DNA from: GCA-2862585 sp965277895
Lineage (GTDB): Bacteria; Bacteroidota; Bacteroidia; Flavobacteriales; UBA7312
Direction: 5' to 3'
Assembly: GCA_965277895.1 (NCBI GenBank)
Contig: CBDIDR010000001.1
Location: 1,364,001 to 1,428,000 of the forward strand
DNA: 64,000 nucleotides
This document shows, piece by piece, positions 52,762 to 61,922 of this stretch. The notes below the pieces were generated by a model that was given only the letters and a program-made list of their open reading frames with translations, was not told where the DNA came from and did not search any database. How positions within the stretch are numbered: the first letter of the stretch is position 1; every line of letters begins with the position of its first letter. A program made the translations under genes and the position numbers.

Positions 52762-54069
52762 TTATCCACCAAAGTCATCAAAACGAACGTTTTCATCTGG
52801 AATACCCCAGTCATCAGCCATCTTTAGAACAGCCTGATTCATTAGTGGAGGTCCACAGAAATACAGTTCTATATCTTCAGGAGCTTCGTGCTTACTTAGG
52901 TATTGATCGATTACCGCTTGGTGAACAAAACCTACGAAACCGTCTCCGTCTTTATCACTTAAATCTTTCTTCTCTTTCCAATTATCTTCTTCTAAAGGCT
53001 CTGAAAGAACGAGCTCAAAGTTGAAGTTTGGAAACTCTTTCTCTAAGCTATAAAAATGGTCTAGGTAAAATAACTCTCTTTTAGAACGTCCACCATACCA
53101 ATAGCTGACTTTACGACCTGTCTTTAAGGTCTTGAATAATTCGTAGAGGTGTGAACGCATTGGAGCCATACCAGCACCACCACCGATATAAAGCATTTCG
53201 GCTTCTGAGTTATTGATAAAGAACTCACCATAAGGTCCTGAAATAGTTACTTTATCGCCTGCTTTTCTACTGAAAATGTAAGAAGATGCTACACCAGGAT
53301 TTACATCCGCCCAAGCATTTTTTGCTCTGTCCCAAGGTGGCGTAGCCACACGAACGTTAAGCATAATTTTTCTTCCTTCAGCAGGGTATGAAGCCATAGA
53401 ATAGGCTCTTACCACTTCTTCGTCGTTCTTCATTTTAAGTGGCCACAAACCGAAGTTATCCCACTCTAATTTAAATTTCTCTTCTTCTCCTGGATGCTCC
53501 TTTGGGTGAGCTGTAATATCAATATCAGAATAGTTTATTTCACAATAAGGAATTTCAATTTGAATATACCCACCTGCTTCGTAAGGCATATCTTCAGGAA
53601 CCTCCACAATAAATTCTTTAATGAAAGAGGCTACATTGTAGTTTGATACTACTGTTGCTTCCCACTTCTTCACTCCAAAGACTTCTTCTGGAATAGAGAT
53701 TTTCATGTCTTCCTTTACCTTAACCTGACAGCCTAAACGATAGTCGTCAGCAATTTCTTTCTTGGAGAAATGAGGTTCTTCAGTTGGTAAAATACTTCCA
53801 CCACCATCATGAACTTGGCAGGTACACTGTATACATGTTCCACCACCACCACAAGCGGATGGTAAAAAGATGCCTTCATTACTCAAAGTGTTGAGAAGAG
53901 TAGAACCGCCGTCTACTTCTATTTCCTTTTCGCCATTAATGGTAATTTTCACTTTACCAGCTGGCATTAACTTGGATTTCGCAAACAAAAGGATGCTTAC
54001 CAATGCCAAAATCATAACCAAAAAGATGGCTATACTCGAAATTATTGTTGTTGTACTTAATATAATCAT
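52762..54069 (-). CDS. nqrF: Na+-NQR subunit F (NADH dehydrogenase, 2Fe-2S and FAD)
   Basis: A 435-residue electron-input subunit. One N-terminal membrane helix is followed by a ferredoxin domain with 2Fe-2S ligands Cys73, Cys79, Cys82 and Cys114. The FAD site RAYSMAS and the NADH site GGGAGMAPMRSHL are followed by the C-terminal CGPPLMNQAV. It oxidises NADH and passes electrons through 2Fe-2S to the next subunits. It is the last gene of the operon, before a terminator. The length is slightly above the 407 of Vibrio. Confidence 0.96.
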   Translation of the reverse strand: MIILSTTTIISSIAIFLVMILALVSILLFAKSKLMPAGKVKITINGEKEIEVDGGSTLLNTLSNEGIFLPSACGGGGTCIQCTCQVHDGGGSILPTEEPHFSKKEIADDYRLGCQVKVKEDMKISIPEEVFGVKKWEATVVSNYNVASFIKEFIVEVPEDMPYEAGGYIQIEIPYCEINYSDIDITAHPKEHPGEEEKFKLEWDNFGLWPLKMKNDEEVVRAYSMASYPAEGRKIMLNVRVATPPWDRAKNAWADVNPGVASSYIFSRKAGDKVTISGPYGEFFINNSEAEMLYIGGGAGMAPMRSHLYELFKTLKTGRKVSYWYGGRSKRELFYLDHFYSLEKEFPNFNFELVLSEPLEEDNWKEKKDLSDKDGDGFVGFVHQAVIDQYLSKHEAPEDIELYFCGPPLMNQAVLKMADDWGIPDENVRFDDFGG

Positions 54070-54087
54070 TGTTTGTTCTTGTACGAA

Positions 54088-54705
54088 TTATAATTTTATT
54101 CCCATAAAGCTCATAAAAGCTATCCCCATAAGTCCTGTGATGATAAAGGTAATGCCCAATCCTCTTAGAGGTCCTGGTACATGAGAATATCTAATTTTTT
54201 CACGAATTGCGGCAATAGCTACGATAGCTAAAAACCAACCTATTCCAGAGCCTAATCCAAAGACTGTTGCCTCTACTATAGAGTTATATGCTCTCTCTTG
54301 CATGAATAATGAGCCTCCTAAGATGGCACAGTTTACTGCAATAAGTGGTAAAAAGATACCTAGTGAACCATAAAGTGCTGGAGATATTTTCTCAACAATC
54401 ATTTCTACCAATTGAACCATAGAGGCAATAACGGCTATGAACATGATGAAGCTCAAGAAACTTAAATCTACATCAGCGAACGAATCGCCTAGCCATATTA
54501 AGGCTCCTTGCTTAAGCACATAGTTTTCTAATAAGTAGTTGATAGGTATTGTAATTCCTAATACGAAGATAACCGCGAAACCCATACCAACAGAAGTCTT
54601 TACTGTTTTGGATACTGCTAAATAGGAACACATTCCTAAAAAGTAGGCAAATATCATGTTGTCAATGAAAATTGACTTTATAAATATGTTTACTAATTCT
54701 TGCAT
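54088..54705 (-). CDS. nqrE: Na+-NQR subunit E
   Basis: 205 residues with about six membrane helices. The paired cysteines of the intramembrane iron centre are Cys26 (FLGMCSYLAV) and Cys126 (IAVNCAILGG). With NqrD it forms the central membrane pair of the pump. The length matches the family. It lies 10 bp after nqrD and 18 bp before nqrF. Confidence 0.95.
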   Translation of the reverse strand: MQELVNIFIKSIFIDNMIFAYFLGMCSYLAVSKTVKTSVGMGFAVIFVLGITIPINYLLENYVLKQGALIWLGDSFADVDLSFLSFIMFIAVIASMVQLVEMIVEKISPALYGSLGIFLPLIAVNCAILGGSLFMQERAYNSIVEATVFGLGSGIGWFLAIVAIAAIREKIRYSHVPGPLRGLGITFIITGLMGIAFMSFMGIKL

Positions 54706-54715
54706 AATATATCGA

Positions 54716-55363
54716 TTAAGACTCTATTAAATCTCTGTTTTTCATTCGTTGTATCCAGATGATAATACCTACTGTTACCAAAGCCATTGGTGGTAAAATC
54801 ATCATACCGTTGTTTTCATAACCCATCTCATAAAGTCCGAGCTTTTCAAGAACAGGGTAACCAAATAAGGTTCCAGCACCTAGTAATTCTCTAAAGAATG
54901 CTACTACTATCAAAATCCATCCGTAACCAAATGCATTTCCTAGACCATCCAAAAAGGATTTCCAAGGCTTATTACCTAAAGCAAATGCTTCAAGTCGTCC
55001 CATGATAATACAGTTAGTAATGATTAATCCTACAAATACAGATAATTCCTTACTTACATCGTACACAAAGGCCTTTAAAACTTGGTCTACCAGAATCACC
55101 AAAGTTGCAATTACTACAAGCTGAACGATAATTCTAATTCTCGATGGGATTAAGTTTCTCATTAATGAAACCACCACATTCGCTACTGATAATACAACTA
55201 GTACAGACAATGCCATTACAATAGCTGGCTTTAGTTGTACTGTAATTGCTAAAGCTGAACAAATACCTAGTACCTGAGTAGTTACAGGGTTATTGTCGTT
55301 AAGCGGATCTTTGAGTAGCTTTCTGTTCTTTTTTGAAAATAAAGATTCTTTCTTTTCACTCAT
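54716..55363 (-). CDS. nqrD: Na+-NQR subunit D
   Basis: 215 residues, six membrane helices. It is the inverted-topology partner of NqrE, with iron-site cysteines Cys35 (LGICSALAIT) and Cys118 (ITNCIIMGRLEAFA). The N-terminus is hydrophilic for about 25 residues. Its first base is shared with the nqrC stop. The length and motifs are canonical. Confidence 0.95.
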   Translation of the reverse strand: MSEKKESLFSKKNRKLLKDPLNDNNPVTTQVLGICSALAITVQLKPAIVMALSVLVVLSVANVVVSLMRNLIPSRIRIIVQLVVIATLVILVDQVLKAFVYDVSKELSVFVGLIITNCIIMGRLEAFALGNKPWKSFLDGLGNAFGYGWILIVVAFFRELLGAGTLFGYPVLEKLGLYEMGYENNGMMILPPMALVTVGIIIWIQRMKNRDLIES

Positions 55364-56130
55364 TATTTGATAGTATTTAGGGTAAGAGCTTGAAGGCTAT
55401 CGACTACAACTGTGTCAGCCTCTACCTCTATCATTTCACTTAATTTTTGATTGAAGAACGGTAAGTATTTAGACAAACGCTCGTCTAACATATCGGATAC
55501 ACCATCTGAAGTAATTGTTCCTCCAGAAATACCGTCTACTCCATGCATATCGTCTTCTTTGGCACCGCCTTTAACTACTTTAATGGATTTAAATTCTTTA
55601 CCGTCAAAAATGGTTTTACCAATAAATGGCTCTTGAAACCATCCTAAAGAAATCTCTGCACCAAGACCAGGTGTTTCACTCTTGTGGTCAAATACAGCAC
55701 CAGAAACAGTACTCATATCATCCTCAAGTGCTAGGTAACCCCATATTGGTCCCCATAATCCTTTACCTCTCATTGGAAGGATATATGATTTTTGTCCATT
55801 TTTCTCACCTTCAAAAACAGGAAATACTTGTTGGTCAACTGGCTTTTTTAACTCGACACCCAAATCAACGGTAAAAGCATCACCATCAACAACAGCACCT
55901 TCGCTATTTAAGACGTAAGAAGTTGTAATTCTCTCTTTATACACTTTAGCAGCATCTTCTCTACTCACTTCAATACCTAGGGTAGAAAGAATATTTTGTT
56001 TTTTCTCTGCTTCCACATTCTTATCTTGAAATGGCTTTAGGCTAATTGCTGCAACAGACAACAAGGTAGCCACCAAAACAACCATGACAGCAGCAAAACT
56101 AAATGTGTAAGAATTTTTATTTGCATCCAT
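55363..56130 (-). CDS. nqrC: Na+-NQR subunit C (covalent FMN)
   Basis: 255 residues: one N-terminal membrane anchor (about 8-30), then a periplasmic FMN-binding domain. The flavinylation site reads DGISGGTITS at about 200-208; by alignment with Vibrio NqrC the FMN-carrying residue is Thr205. The family motif is SGAT, so the Ala is Gly here. ApbE, encoded 5 kb away, would attach FMN. The gene starts 4 bp after nqrB. Confidence 0.93.
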   Translation of the reverse strand: MDANKNSYTFSFAAVMVVLVATLLSVAAISLKPFQDKNVEAEKKQNILSTLGIEVSREDAAKVYKERITTSYVLNSEGAVVDGDAFTVDLGVELKKPVDQQVFPVFEGEKNGQKSYILPMRGKGLWGPIWGYLALEDDMSTVSGAVFDHKSETPGLGAEISLGWFQEPFIGKTIFDGKEFKSIKVVKGGAKEDDMHGVDGISGGTITSDGVSDMLDERLSKYLPFFNQKLSEMIEVEADTVVVDSLQALTLNTIK

Positions 56131-56134
56131 ATTA

Positions 56135-57280
56135 TTAAGCGTTTGCTCGTTTTAATCTTCTTTTAATATTTCCTTGAATAACATAATGATCTACTAGTGG
56201 AGCAAATATGTTCATCAATAGTATCGCCAACATCATTCCTTCTGGATATGCTGGGTTAAATACACGTATTAGAATGGCGAAAACACCAATCAAAAAGCCG
56301 TATATGTATTTTCCTTTGTTTGTTTGCGAACCCGTTACTGGGTCAGTTGCCATAAATACAGCACCAAAAGCAAAACTACCAATGATAAGGTGTATCTCTG
56401 CCGGTGTAGACATAAGCTCATTAGCTCCCCACATATTAAATAATGTAGCCATCACAAAACCACCAACGAAAGTTGATAAGATGATTCTCCAACTTCCAAT
56501 ACCAGAGGCAATTAAAATAACTGCTCCAATCATTATGGCAATAAAGGAGGTTTCTCCTACCGAACCTGGAATATAACCCATCATCATATCAAATGGATTC
56601 CATGAAAGGGATTGCCAATTGCTTGAGGCTGCTAATTCTCCTAAGATAGTAGAACCAGAGTGTCCGTCAACCATAGCGTTGTGTACCCACACTTTATCAC
56701 CAGACATATATATAGGATAAGCAAAGAACAAAAAGGCTCTTGCTGTAAGCGCAGGGTTCAAAATATTCATTCCTGTTCCTCCAAATACTTCTTTTCCAAT
56801 TACAACAGCAAAGATTACTGAAATTGCCAACATCCATAGTGGCACATCAATTGGCATTGTTAATGGAATTAATAAACCTGTAACAAGGTAACCCTCATTT
56901 ACAGAGTGTCCTCTATAAATAGCAAAGGCAAATTCTACTGCCAAACCAACTGCATAGGAAACTATGATTAGTGGTAAAAACTTCCAAAATCCAAATATGA
57001 AATTCTCCATTAGAGTGGCAGTCTCACCTATTGCTAAGTGGTATTGATAACCTACGTTCCACATACCGAAGAGTAAACACGGTATTAAGGCAATAATTAC
57101 CATGAACATGGTTCGCTTTAAATCAATAGCATCACGAACGTGAGCTCCTTTGTGTGTGGTGTGGTCAGGAACAAATAGAAAAGTTTCAAAGGCATCATAT
57201 GCAGGGTATAACTTCTCTAATTTTCCTCCCTTCTCAAAATGTGGCTTTACAGAGCCTAATAAATTCTTAAATAGTTTCAT
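56135..57280 (-). CDS. nqrB: Na+-NQR subunit B (covalent FMN, Na+ channel)
   Basis: 381 residues with about ten membrane helices. The FMN attachment site is DGHSGSTILG with Thr211; the usual motif is SGAT, so Ala is replaced by Ser. Family blocks IGKEVFGGTGMNILNPALTA and the C-terminal MATDPVTGSQTNKGKYIYG are intact. It carries the Na+-translocating path and the quinone site. It starts 7 bp after nqrA. Confidence 0.95.
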   Translation of the reverse strand: MKLFKNLLGSVKPHFEKGGKLEKLYPAYDAFETFLFVPDHTTHKGAHVRDAIDLKRTMFMVIIALIPCLLFGMWNVGYQYHLAIGETATLMENFIFGFWKFLPLIIVSYAVGLAVEFAFAIYRGHSVNEGYLVTGLLIPLTMPIDVPLWMLAISVIFAVVIGKEVFGGTGMNILNPALTARAFLFFAYPIYMSGDKVWVHNAMVDGHSGSTILGELAASSNWQSLSWNPFDMMMGYIPGSVGETSFIAIMIGAVILIASGIGSWRIILSTFVGGFVMATLFNMWGANELMSTPAEIHLIIGSFAFGAVFMATDPVTGSQTNKGKYIYGFLIGVFAILIRVFNPAYPEGMMLAILLMNIFAPLVDHYVIQGNIKRRLKRANA

Positions 57281-57287
57281 AAAAATT

Positions 57288-58640
57288 CTAACTACATTCT
57301 TTTTTAATTAAATCTAAGCCTTCACGAATAATAGACTGCACTTCCATTTTAGAAGTACAAACAAATTCACAAAGTGCAACATCTTCTGGAGATATTTCAT
57401 AAATCCCCAATTGCTCCATTGAATCAATATCTTCAATCAAACACGCTTTAATAAGTTGCATTGGATAAATATCCATTGGCAATACTTTCTCATACTGACC
57501 AGTAACTACATAAGCTCTCTCCTCACCATTATAATTGGTATTTAGAGAATATTTTTTCGATGGCATTAACCATGAAAAATACGATTTAGATAGAGAGAAC
57601 TTATCTAAATTCGGTGCTATCCACCCTAAAAACTCTTGCTGATTACCTTCTTCGATAACCGTTAGTTGAGAATCGTAGAAACCGATATTACCACCTTCTT
57701 CAATTTTTTCTCCAGTCAACACATCACCGCTAATAAATCGGTTGTTATCCCCTATTAATGTATTTTCGTTCAATAGATTTTTGATATTAGCACCCGCAAT
57801 AGTTCTGTAATATCGAGGTTTTTCAACCTGAGGACCTGTCAAAGCAACAATTCTAGAAACATCGTATTTACCTTCGCTGAACAAACGTGCGATAGTCAAT
57901 ACATCTTGTGGATACAAATACCATACGACATCACCTTTATTGATTGGGTCTATGTGATGAATTTGGACACCTACATTTCCTGCTGGATGTGCACCAGTAA
58001 TCTTATTGATTTGAACGCCTTTACAGGATGTAAATACTGTTGATGGGTTGGTGTTACCGTCAACATTTAGATGAATTTTTCCGTCGGTAAGCTTTTTCAA
58101 GAAGTCAATACCTGTCTGAAACTCATTTTCTAATCCATGAAGGACAAAATCATTATCAGGGGCTAATGGAGCTGTATTGAAGGTTGAAATGAATATAGCT
58201 TTTGGCATATCCATCGGATTGGCAATGATATCAAATGGCTTTTGGCGAATAAAAGGCCATACACCACTTTCTAACAAACCTTCAATAATTTGTTCTCTAT
58301 TAGCACTAGCATCCAAGGTTGAAAAAGATTCATACTTTGTTTCAGTATCCGCTTTTAGCTTTACTTCTAAAATTCTTCGTTTAGCACCACGAATTATATC
58401 CGTAACCTCGCCACTAACTGGGGAAGAAAAACGAACTTTCTCATTGTACTTATCGAAAAATATACAAGACCCAGCCTTCACTTTATCTCCTGCCTTAACG
58501 GTAAGTTTGGGCGTAAGTCCATGAAAGTCGGTGGGTTTTAAACTAAACAATTCGGATTGTGGAATACTAGCGTAGACTTTGTCGGCCTCTCCTTTGAGGT
58601 TGATATTAAGGCCTTTTTTTAATCTGATATCTTTTGACAT
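57288..58640 (-). CDS. nqrA: Na+-NQR subunit A
   Basis: About 450 residues. I start it at the ATG at 58640 (MSKDIRLKKGLNINLKGEAD); the longer reading adds 18 residues that do not fit the family. It is a soluble cytosolic subunit with a RnfC-like barrel-sandwich domain (VKAGDKVKAGSCIF, FSSPVSGEVTDI) and C-terminal EFVCTSKMEVQSIIREGLDL. It is the first gene of the operon. A possible -7 element (TATTTTTG on the minus strand) is about 37 bases upstream. Confidence 0.94.
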   Translation of the reverse strand: MSKDIRLKKGLNINLKGEADKVYASIPQSELFSLKPTDFHGLTPKLTVKAGDKVKAGSCIFFDKYNEKVRFSSPVSGEVTDIIRGAKRRILEVKLKADTETKYESFSTLDASANREQIIEGLLESGVWPFIRQKPFDIIANPMDMPKAIFISTFNTAPLAPDNDFVLHGLENEFQTGIDFLKKLTDGKIHLNVDGNTNPSTVFTSCKGVQINKITGAHPAGNVGVQIHHIDPINKGDVVWYLYPQDVLTIARLFSEGKYDVSRIVALTGPQVEKPRYYRTIAGANIKNLLNENTLIGDNNRFISGDVLTGEKIEEGGNIGFYDSQLTVIEEGNQQEFLGWIAPNLDKFSLSKSYFSWLMPSKKYSLNTNYNGEERAYVVTGQYEKVLPMDIYPMQLIKACLIEDIDSMEQLGIYEISPEDVALCEFVCTSKMEVQSIIREGLDLIKKECS

Positions 58641-58819
58641 CTCTTTTATAAAAAATTGTGATTTTCGGTCGCAAAAATATACATTTGTAAGCAACTAAAT
58701 GGTTCAAATTTGAATAAGAATTTTTAATTTATAATGATTCTAAATAAGGGGGTTGTTTACACACAAAAATTCTATTCAAAAAGTCGAAATCTAAACGTTA
58801 AATTTAACTCTATATTATC
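58641..58819. promoter_or_regulatory. Divergent promoter region between nqr and the T9SS plug gene
   Basis: The 179-bp region is very AT-rich. It contains a 12-bp perfect palindrome, TTCAAATTTGAA (58703-58714), and a minus-strand TATTTTTG box towards nqrA. I see no RNA gene in it. The palindrome is a possible operator. Confidence 0.4.
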
Positions 58820-60196
58820 TTGAAATACTCTAATATTATACTGTTTTTTTCTGCTGTTTTGTTGCTTTCGTGTGGTGGCTCCAAAAAAACAACAATAAAC
58901 ACAGACTCATTGTATGAGGATGATACCGATGATGTAATCTCGCAAACAGTTGAAGAAAATGATGTAGAATCAGCAAAGACTGAGCAAGTTTTAAGATATG
59001 AAAATGTAATTTACCACGGTGACATAAAAACCGTATTGCTTCACCCTATTGGTTTTGAAATGGGCAATCCACTGATTCACCTCAATAATGAAGACAGCCT
59101 TCTTCTCTCATTTGATGATTTAACGGACAATCCTAAGAATTATATGTATTCCCTAATTCACTGCAATGCCGACTGGACGCCATCTGATCTATTGCAAAAC
59201 GAATATCTAGAAGGCTTCTATGAAGAACCACTTATCAACTACGATTTTTCATTCAACACCATTCAGCCTTATATACATTACCATACCGTTATTCCATCCA
59301 ATAACATGCGTCCCACTCTTTCAGGCAATTACCTATTAATAGTGTATCCAGAAGGTGAAAAAGATAAGCCTATATTAAGTAAACGTATGATGGTAATGGA
59401 TAAAAAAGTAAGTGTAGAAGGAACGGTTAAACGTGCAACAGATTTAGAGCAACGAAATTATCAGCATGAAATCGATTTCAGCATCTTACACACAGGCTAC
59501 ACCATTGATAACCCTTTTGGCGATATCAAAATCCTAATTACACAAAACGACCGTTGGGACAATGCTGTGAGTGGACTGGAAGCTGTATTTGTAAAAGACA
59601 ATGAAATCACCTATGACTACGAAGAAGAAAATTGCTTTGACGGTGGTAATGAATATCGCTTCTTCGATTTCCAAAGCTTGCGTTACCTCTCCGAACGCCT
59701 AGCCAACATAAGCTTCGAAAATGATACCAATAAAATTACATTACGAACCGATAACGAAAGGCGTTTTCAGCGTTACTCCAATCTAGTACAAGACATTAAT
59801 GGCAAACGCCTAATTCGTGTACAAGAAGGCAGTAGAAACCATATTGAAGCCGACTACGCTTTGGTGAAATTCACCCTGCCCTATCAGCACGAAATTACAC
59901 ATGGAGAGCTTTACGTTCACGGACAAATTAGCGACTACGGTTTTCCAGAAAGCCACAAAATGCACTTCAATGAAGAAAAGGGACTATACGAAGCCACTAT
60001 TTACCTCAAGCAAGGCTATTACAACTACGAATACGTATTTAAGAAAAATGAAGGAGGTAGCCTCAGCCGATTCATTGAAGGTACCCATTACCAAACTGTA
60101 AACGACTACAAAATATACATTTACCACCGACCAAGAGGTGAACAATACGACCAATTAATAGGAATTCAAAAACTGACTTCAAAAGACTTGTTATGA
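58820..60196 (+). CDS. Type IX secretion plug-family lipoprotein (DUF5103)
   Basis: 458 residues. It starts with TTG at 58820 because no ATG precedes the lipoprotein signal (lipobox LLSC, Cys18). A charged linker of about 40 residues follows. The remaining sequence has the DUF5103 features VLLHPIGFEMGNPLIHLNNE, SLIHCNADWTPSDLLQNEYL and SLRYLSERLANI, and near the C-terminus ATIYLKQGYYNYEYVF. This family includes the plug protein that closes the SprA translocon of the type IX system. It is a single gene, divergent from nqr. Confidence 0.85.
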   Translation: MKYSNIILFFSAVLLLSCGGSKKTTINTDSLYEDDTDDVISQTVEENDVESAKTEQVLRYENVIYHGDIKTVLLHPIGFEMGNPLIHLNNEDSLLLSFDDLTDNPKNYMYSLIHCNADWTPSDLLQNEYLEGFYEEPLINYDFSFNTIQPYIHYHTVIPSNNMRPTLSGNYLLIVYPEGEKDKPILSKRMMVMDKKVSVEGTVKRATDLEQRNYQHEIDFSILHTGYTIDNPFGDIKILITQNDRWDNAVSGLEAVFVKDNEITYDYEEENCFDGGNEYRFFDFQSLRYLSERLANISFENDTNKITLRTDNERRFQRYSNLVQDINGKRLIRVQEGSRNHIEADYALVKFTLPYQHEITHGELYVHGQISDYGFPESHKMHFNEEKGLYEATIYLKQGYYNYEYVFKKNEGGSLSRFIEGTHYQTVNDYKIYIYHRPRGEQYDQLIGIQKLTSKDLL

Positions 60197-60246
60197 TGTT
60201 TTATTCCTCTAAATTTGCACTCATTAATTAACAAACAATAAAGAAT

Positions 60247-61872
60247 ATGTCCAAAGGTGTTTTTAACGTACCCATTGCTACTAACGAGCCAGTTTTAAGC
60301 TATGAAAAAGGCAGTAGCGAAAGAGAAGAATTACTAAAGACGTACAAAGAAATGTACGCTTCAACAATAAACATACCTCTATATATTGGTGGTAAAGAAA
60401 TTACCACTTCTAATCAAAAGAACATCTGTCCTCCGCACGACCATCAACACGTCTTGGGACAGTTCAGCCTTGGCGATGCCTCGCACGTCAATGAAGCCAT
60501 AGACTCTGCTCTAGCAGCTAGAGAAAAATGGGCAGCTATGCCATGGCATCAAAGGGTATCTATATTTCTAAAAGCAGCCGAGCTATTAGCCGGAACTTTT
60601 AGAGCAAAAATAAATGCTGCAACCATGTTGGCACAATCTAAAAATGTTTTTCAAGCAGAAATAGACGCTGCATGCGAACTTATTGACTTCTTTAAGTTCA
60701 ATGCCGAATACGTTACGCAATTGTATGGCGAGCAACCAGAGTCAGCACCAGGCATGTGGAACAGACTAGAACACCGCCCATTAGAAGGTTTTGTTTTAGC
60801 CATAACACCCTTTAACTTCACTTCTATCTGTGCTAACCTATGTGCCGCACCAGCAATGATGGGTAATGTAGTAGTATGGAAACCAGCAGCCACACAAGTG
60901 TATTCTGCTAAAGTCATTATGGACTTATTCAAAGCGGCAGGATTGCCTGATGGCGTTATAAATATGGTAGCTGTTGACGGTGCAACTCTTGGCGATGTAG
61001 TCTTTGAACACAATGACTTCGCAGGCCTTCACTTTACAGGCTCTACTGGCGTCTTCAGACACCTATGGAAAACTATTGGCAACAACATCGAAAAATACAA
61101 AAGCTATCCACGTATCGTTGGAGAAACAGGCGGTAAAGACTTTATTGTAGCTCACGAATCAGCCGTAGCTGCTGAAGTCGCTACTGGAATAGTAAGAGGT
61201 GCATTTGAATACCAAGGGCAAAAATGCTCTGCAGCATCAAGAGCCTATATTCCTTCAAACATTTGGGATGATGTAAAATCACAAGTTGTAGAAGATGTAA
61301 AATCCTTTAAGATGGGAAGTCCTGAAGACCCATCAAACTTCATCAATGCAGTTATTGACGAAAAGGCTTTTGACAAGATATCAAGCTATATAGACTTCGT
61401 GAAAGAGCAATCGGACGCTGAAATTATTGCCGGTGGCGGATACGATAAATCCAAAGGCTACTTCATAGAGCCTACCGTAGTAGTAACGACCAATCCTAAA
61501 TTCAGAACACTTTGTGAAGAAATATTTGGACCAGTCATTACCATTTACGTTTACGAGCCTAAAGACTGGGAAGCGACACTAGAATTAGTGGATGGCACTA
61601 GCGAATACGCTCTTACAGGTGCTATTTTCTCTACCGACCGTTACGCTATTGAAGAGGCCTCTAAAGCTTTGGAAAATGCGGCAGGAAACTTCTACATCAA
61701 CGATAAGCCTACAGGTGCAGTCGTTGGTCAGCAGCCATTTGGTGGAGCTAGAGGCTCAGGAACAAACGATAAAGCCGGTTCTATTCTGAACCTCCTTAGA
61801 TGGGTGTCACCAAGAACCATCAAGGAAACATTCGTTCCGGCACAGGACTACAGGTACCCATTTTTGGGATAA
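60247..61872 (+). CDS. pruA: L-glutamate gamma-semialdehyde dehydrogenase (1-pyrroline-5-carboxylate dehydrogenase)
   Basis: 541 residues. It oxidises glutamate semialdehyde to glutamate with NAD+, the second step of proline catabolism. The aldehyde dehydrogenase Glu293 (VGETGGKDF) and catalytic Cys327 (YQGQKCSAASR) are present. Also present are GFVLAITPFNFTSICANL, HFTGSTGVFRHLW and the C-terminal GQQPFGGARGSGTNDKAG. The length fits the stand-alone PruA of Bacteroidota. The proline dehydrogenase gene is not nearby. A strong terminator follows. Confidence 0.95.
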   Translation: MSKGVFNVPIATNEPVLSYEKGSSEREELLKTYKEMYASTINIPLYIGGKEITTSNQKNICPPHDHQHVLGQFSLGDASHVNEAIDSALAAREKWAAMPWHQRVSIFLKAAELLAGTFRAKINAATMLAQSKNVFQAEIDAACELIDFFKFNAEYVTQLYGEQPESAPGMWNRLEHRPLEGFVLAITPFNFTSICANLCAAPAMMGNVVVWKPAATQVYSAKVIMDLFKAAGLPDGVINMVAVDGATLGDVVFEHNDFAGLHFTGSTGVFRHLWKTIGNNIEKYKSYPRIVGETGGKDFIVAHESAVAAEVATGIVRGAFEYQGQKCSAASRAYIPSNIWDDVKSQVVEDVKSFKMGSPEDPSNFINAVIDEKAFDKISSYIDFVKEQSDAEIIAGGGYDKSKGYFIEPTVVVTTNPKFRTLCEEIFGPVITIYVYEPKDWEATLELVDGTSEYALTGAIFSTDRYAIEEASKALENAAGNFYINDKPTGAVVGQQPFGGARGSGTNDKAGSILNLLRWVSPRTIKETFVPAQDYRYPFLG

Positions 61873-61878
61873 TCTTTT

Positions 61879-61912
61879 AAACCTTGGGCCTTGACCCAAG
61901 GTTTTTTTTTAC
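61879..61912 (+). terminator. Rho-independent terminator after pruA
   Basis: A 10-bp perfect stem (AAACCTTGGG / CCCAAGGTTT) with a 6-base loop is followed by nine T. It separates pruA from the DivIC-like gene. Confidence 0.9.
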
Positions 61913-61917
61913 TTTTG
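61910..61917 (+). promoter_or_regulatory. -7 element for the DivIC-like gene, predicted near-leaderless
   Basis: TACTTTTG fits TAnnTTTG and leaves five bases to the ATG at 61923. It overlaps the T run of the terminator. Confidence 0.5.
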
Positions 61918-61922
61918 GTAAC

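Noticed and set aside
58641..58694. Extended nqrA start at 58694
   Set aside because: The extra 18 residues do not resemble NqrA, whose conserved start fits the ATG at 58640.
61884..61922. Extended start for the DivIC-like gene
   Set aside because: It would begin inside the pruA terminator stem. The ATG at 61923 is preceded by a promoter element.
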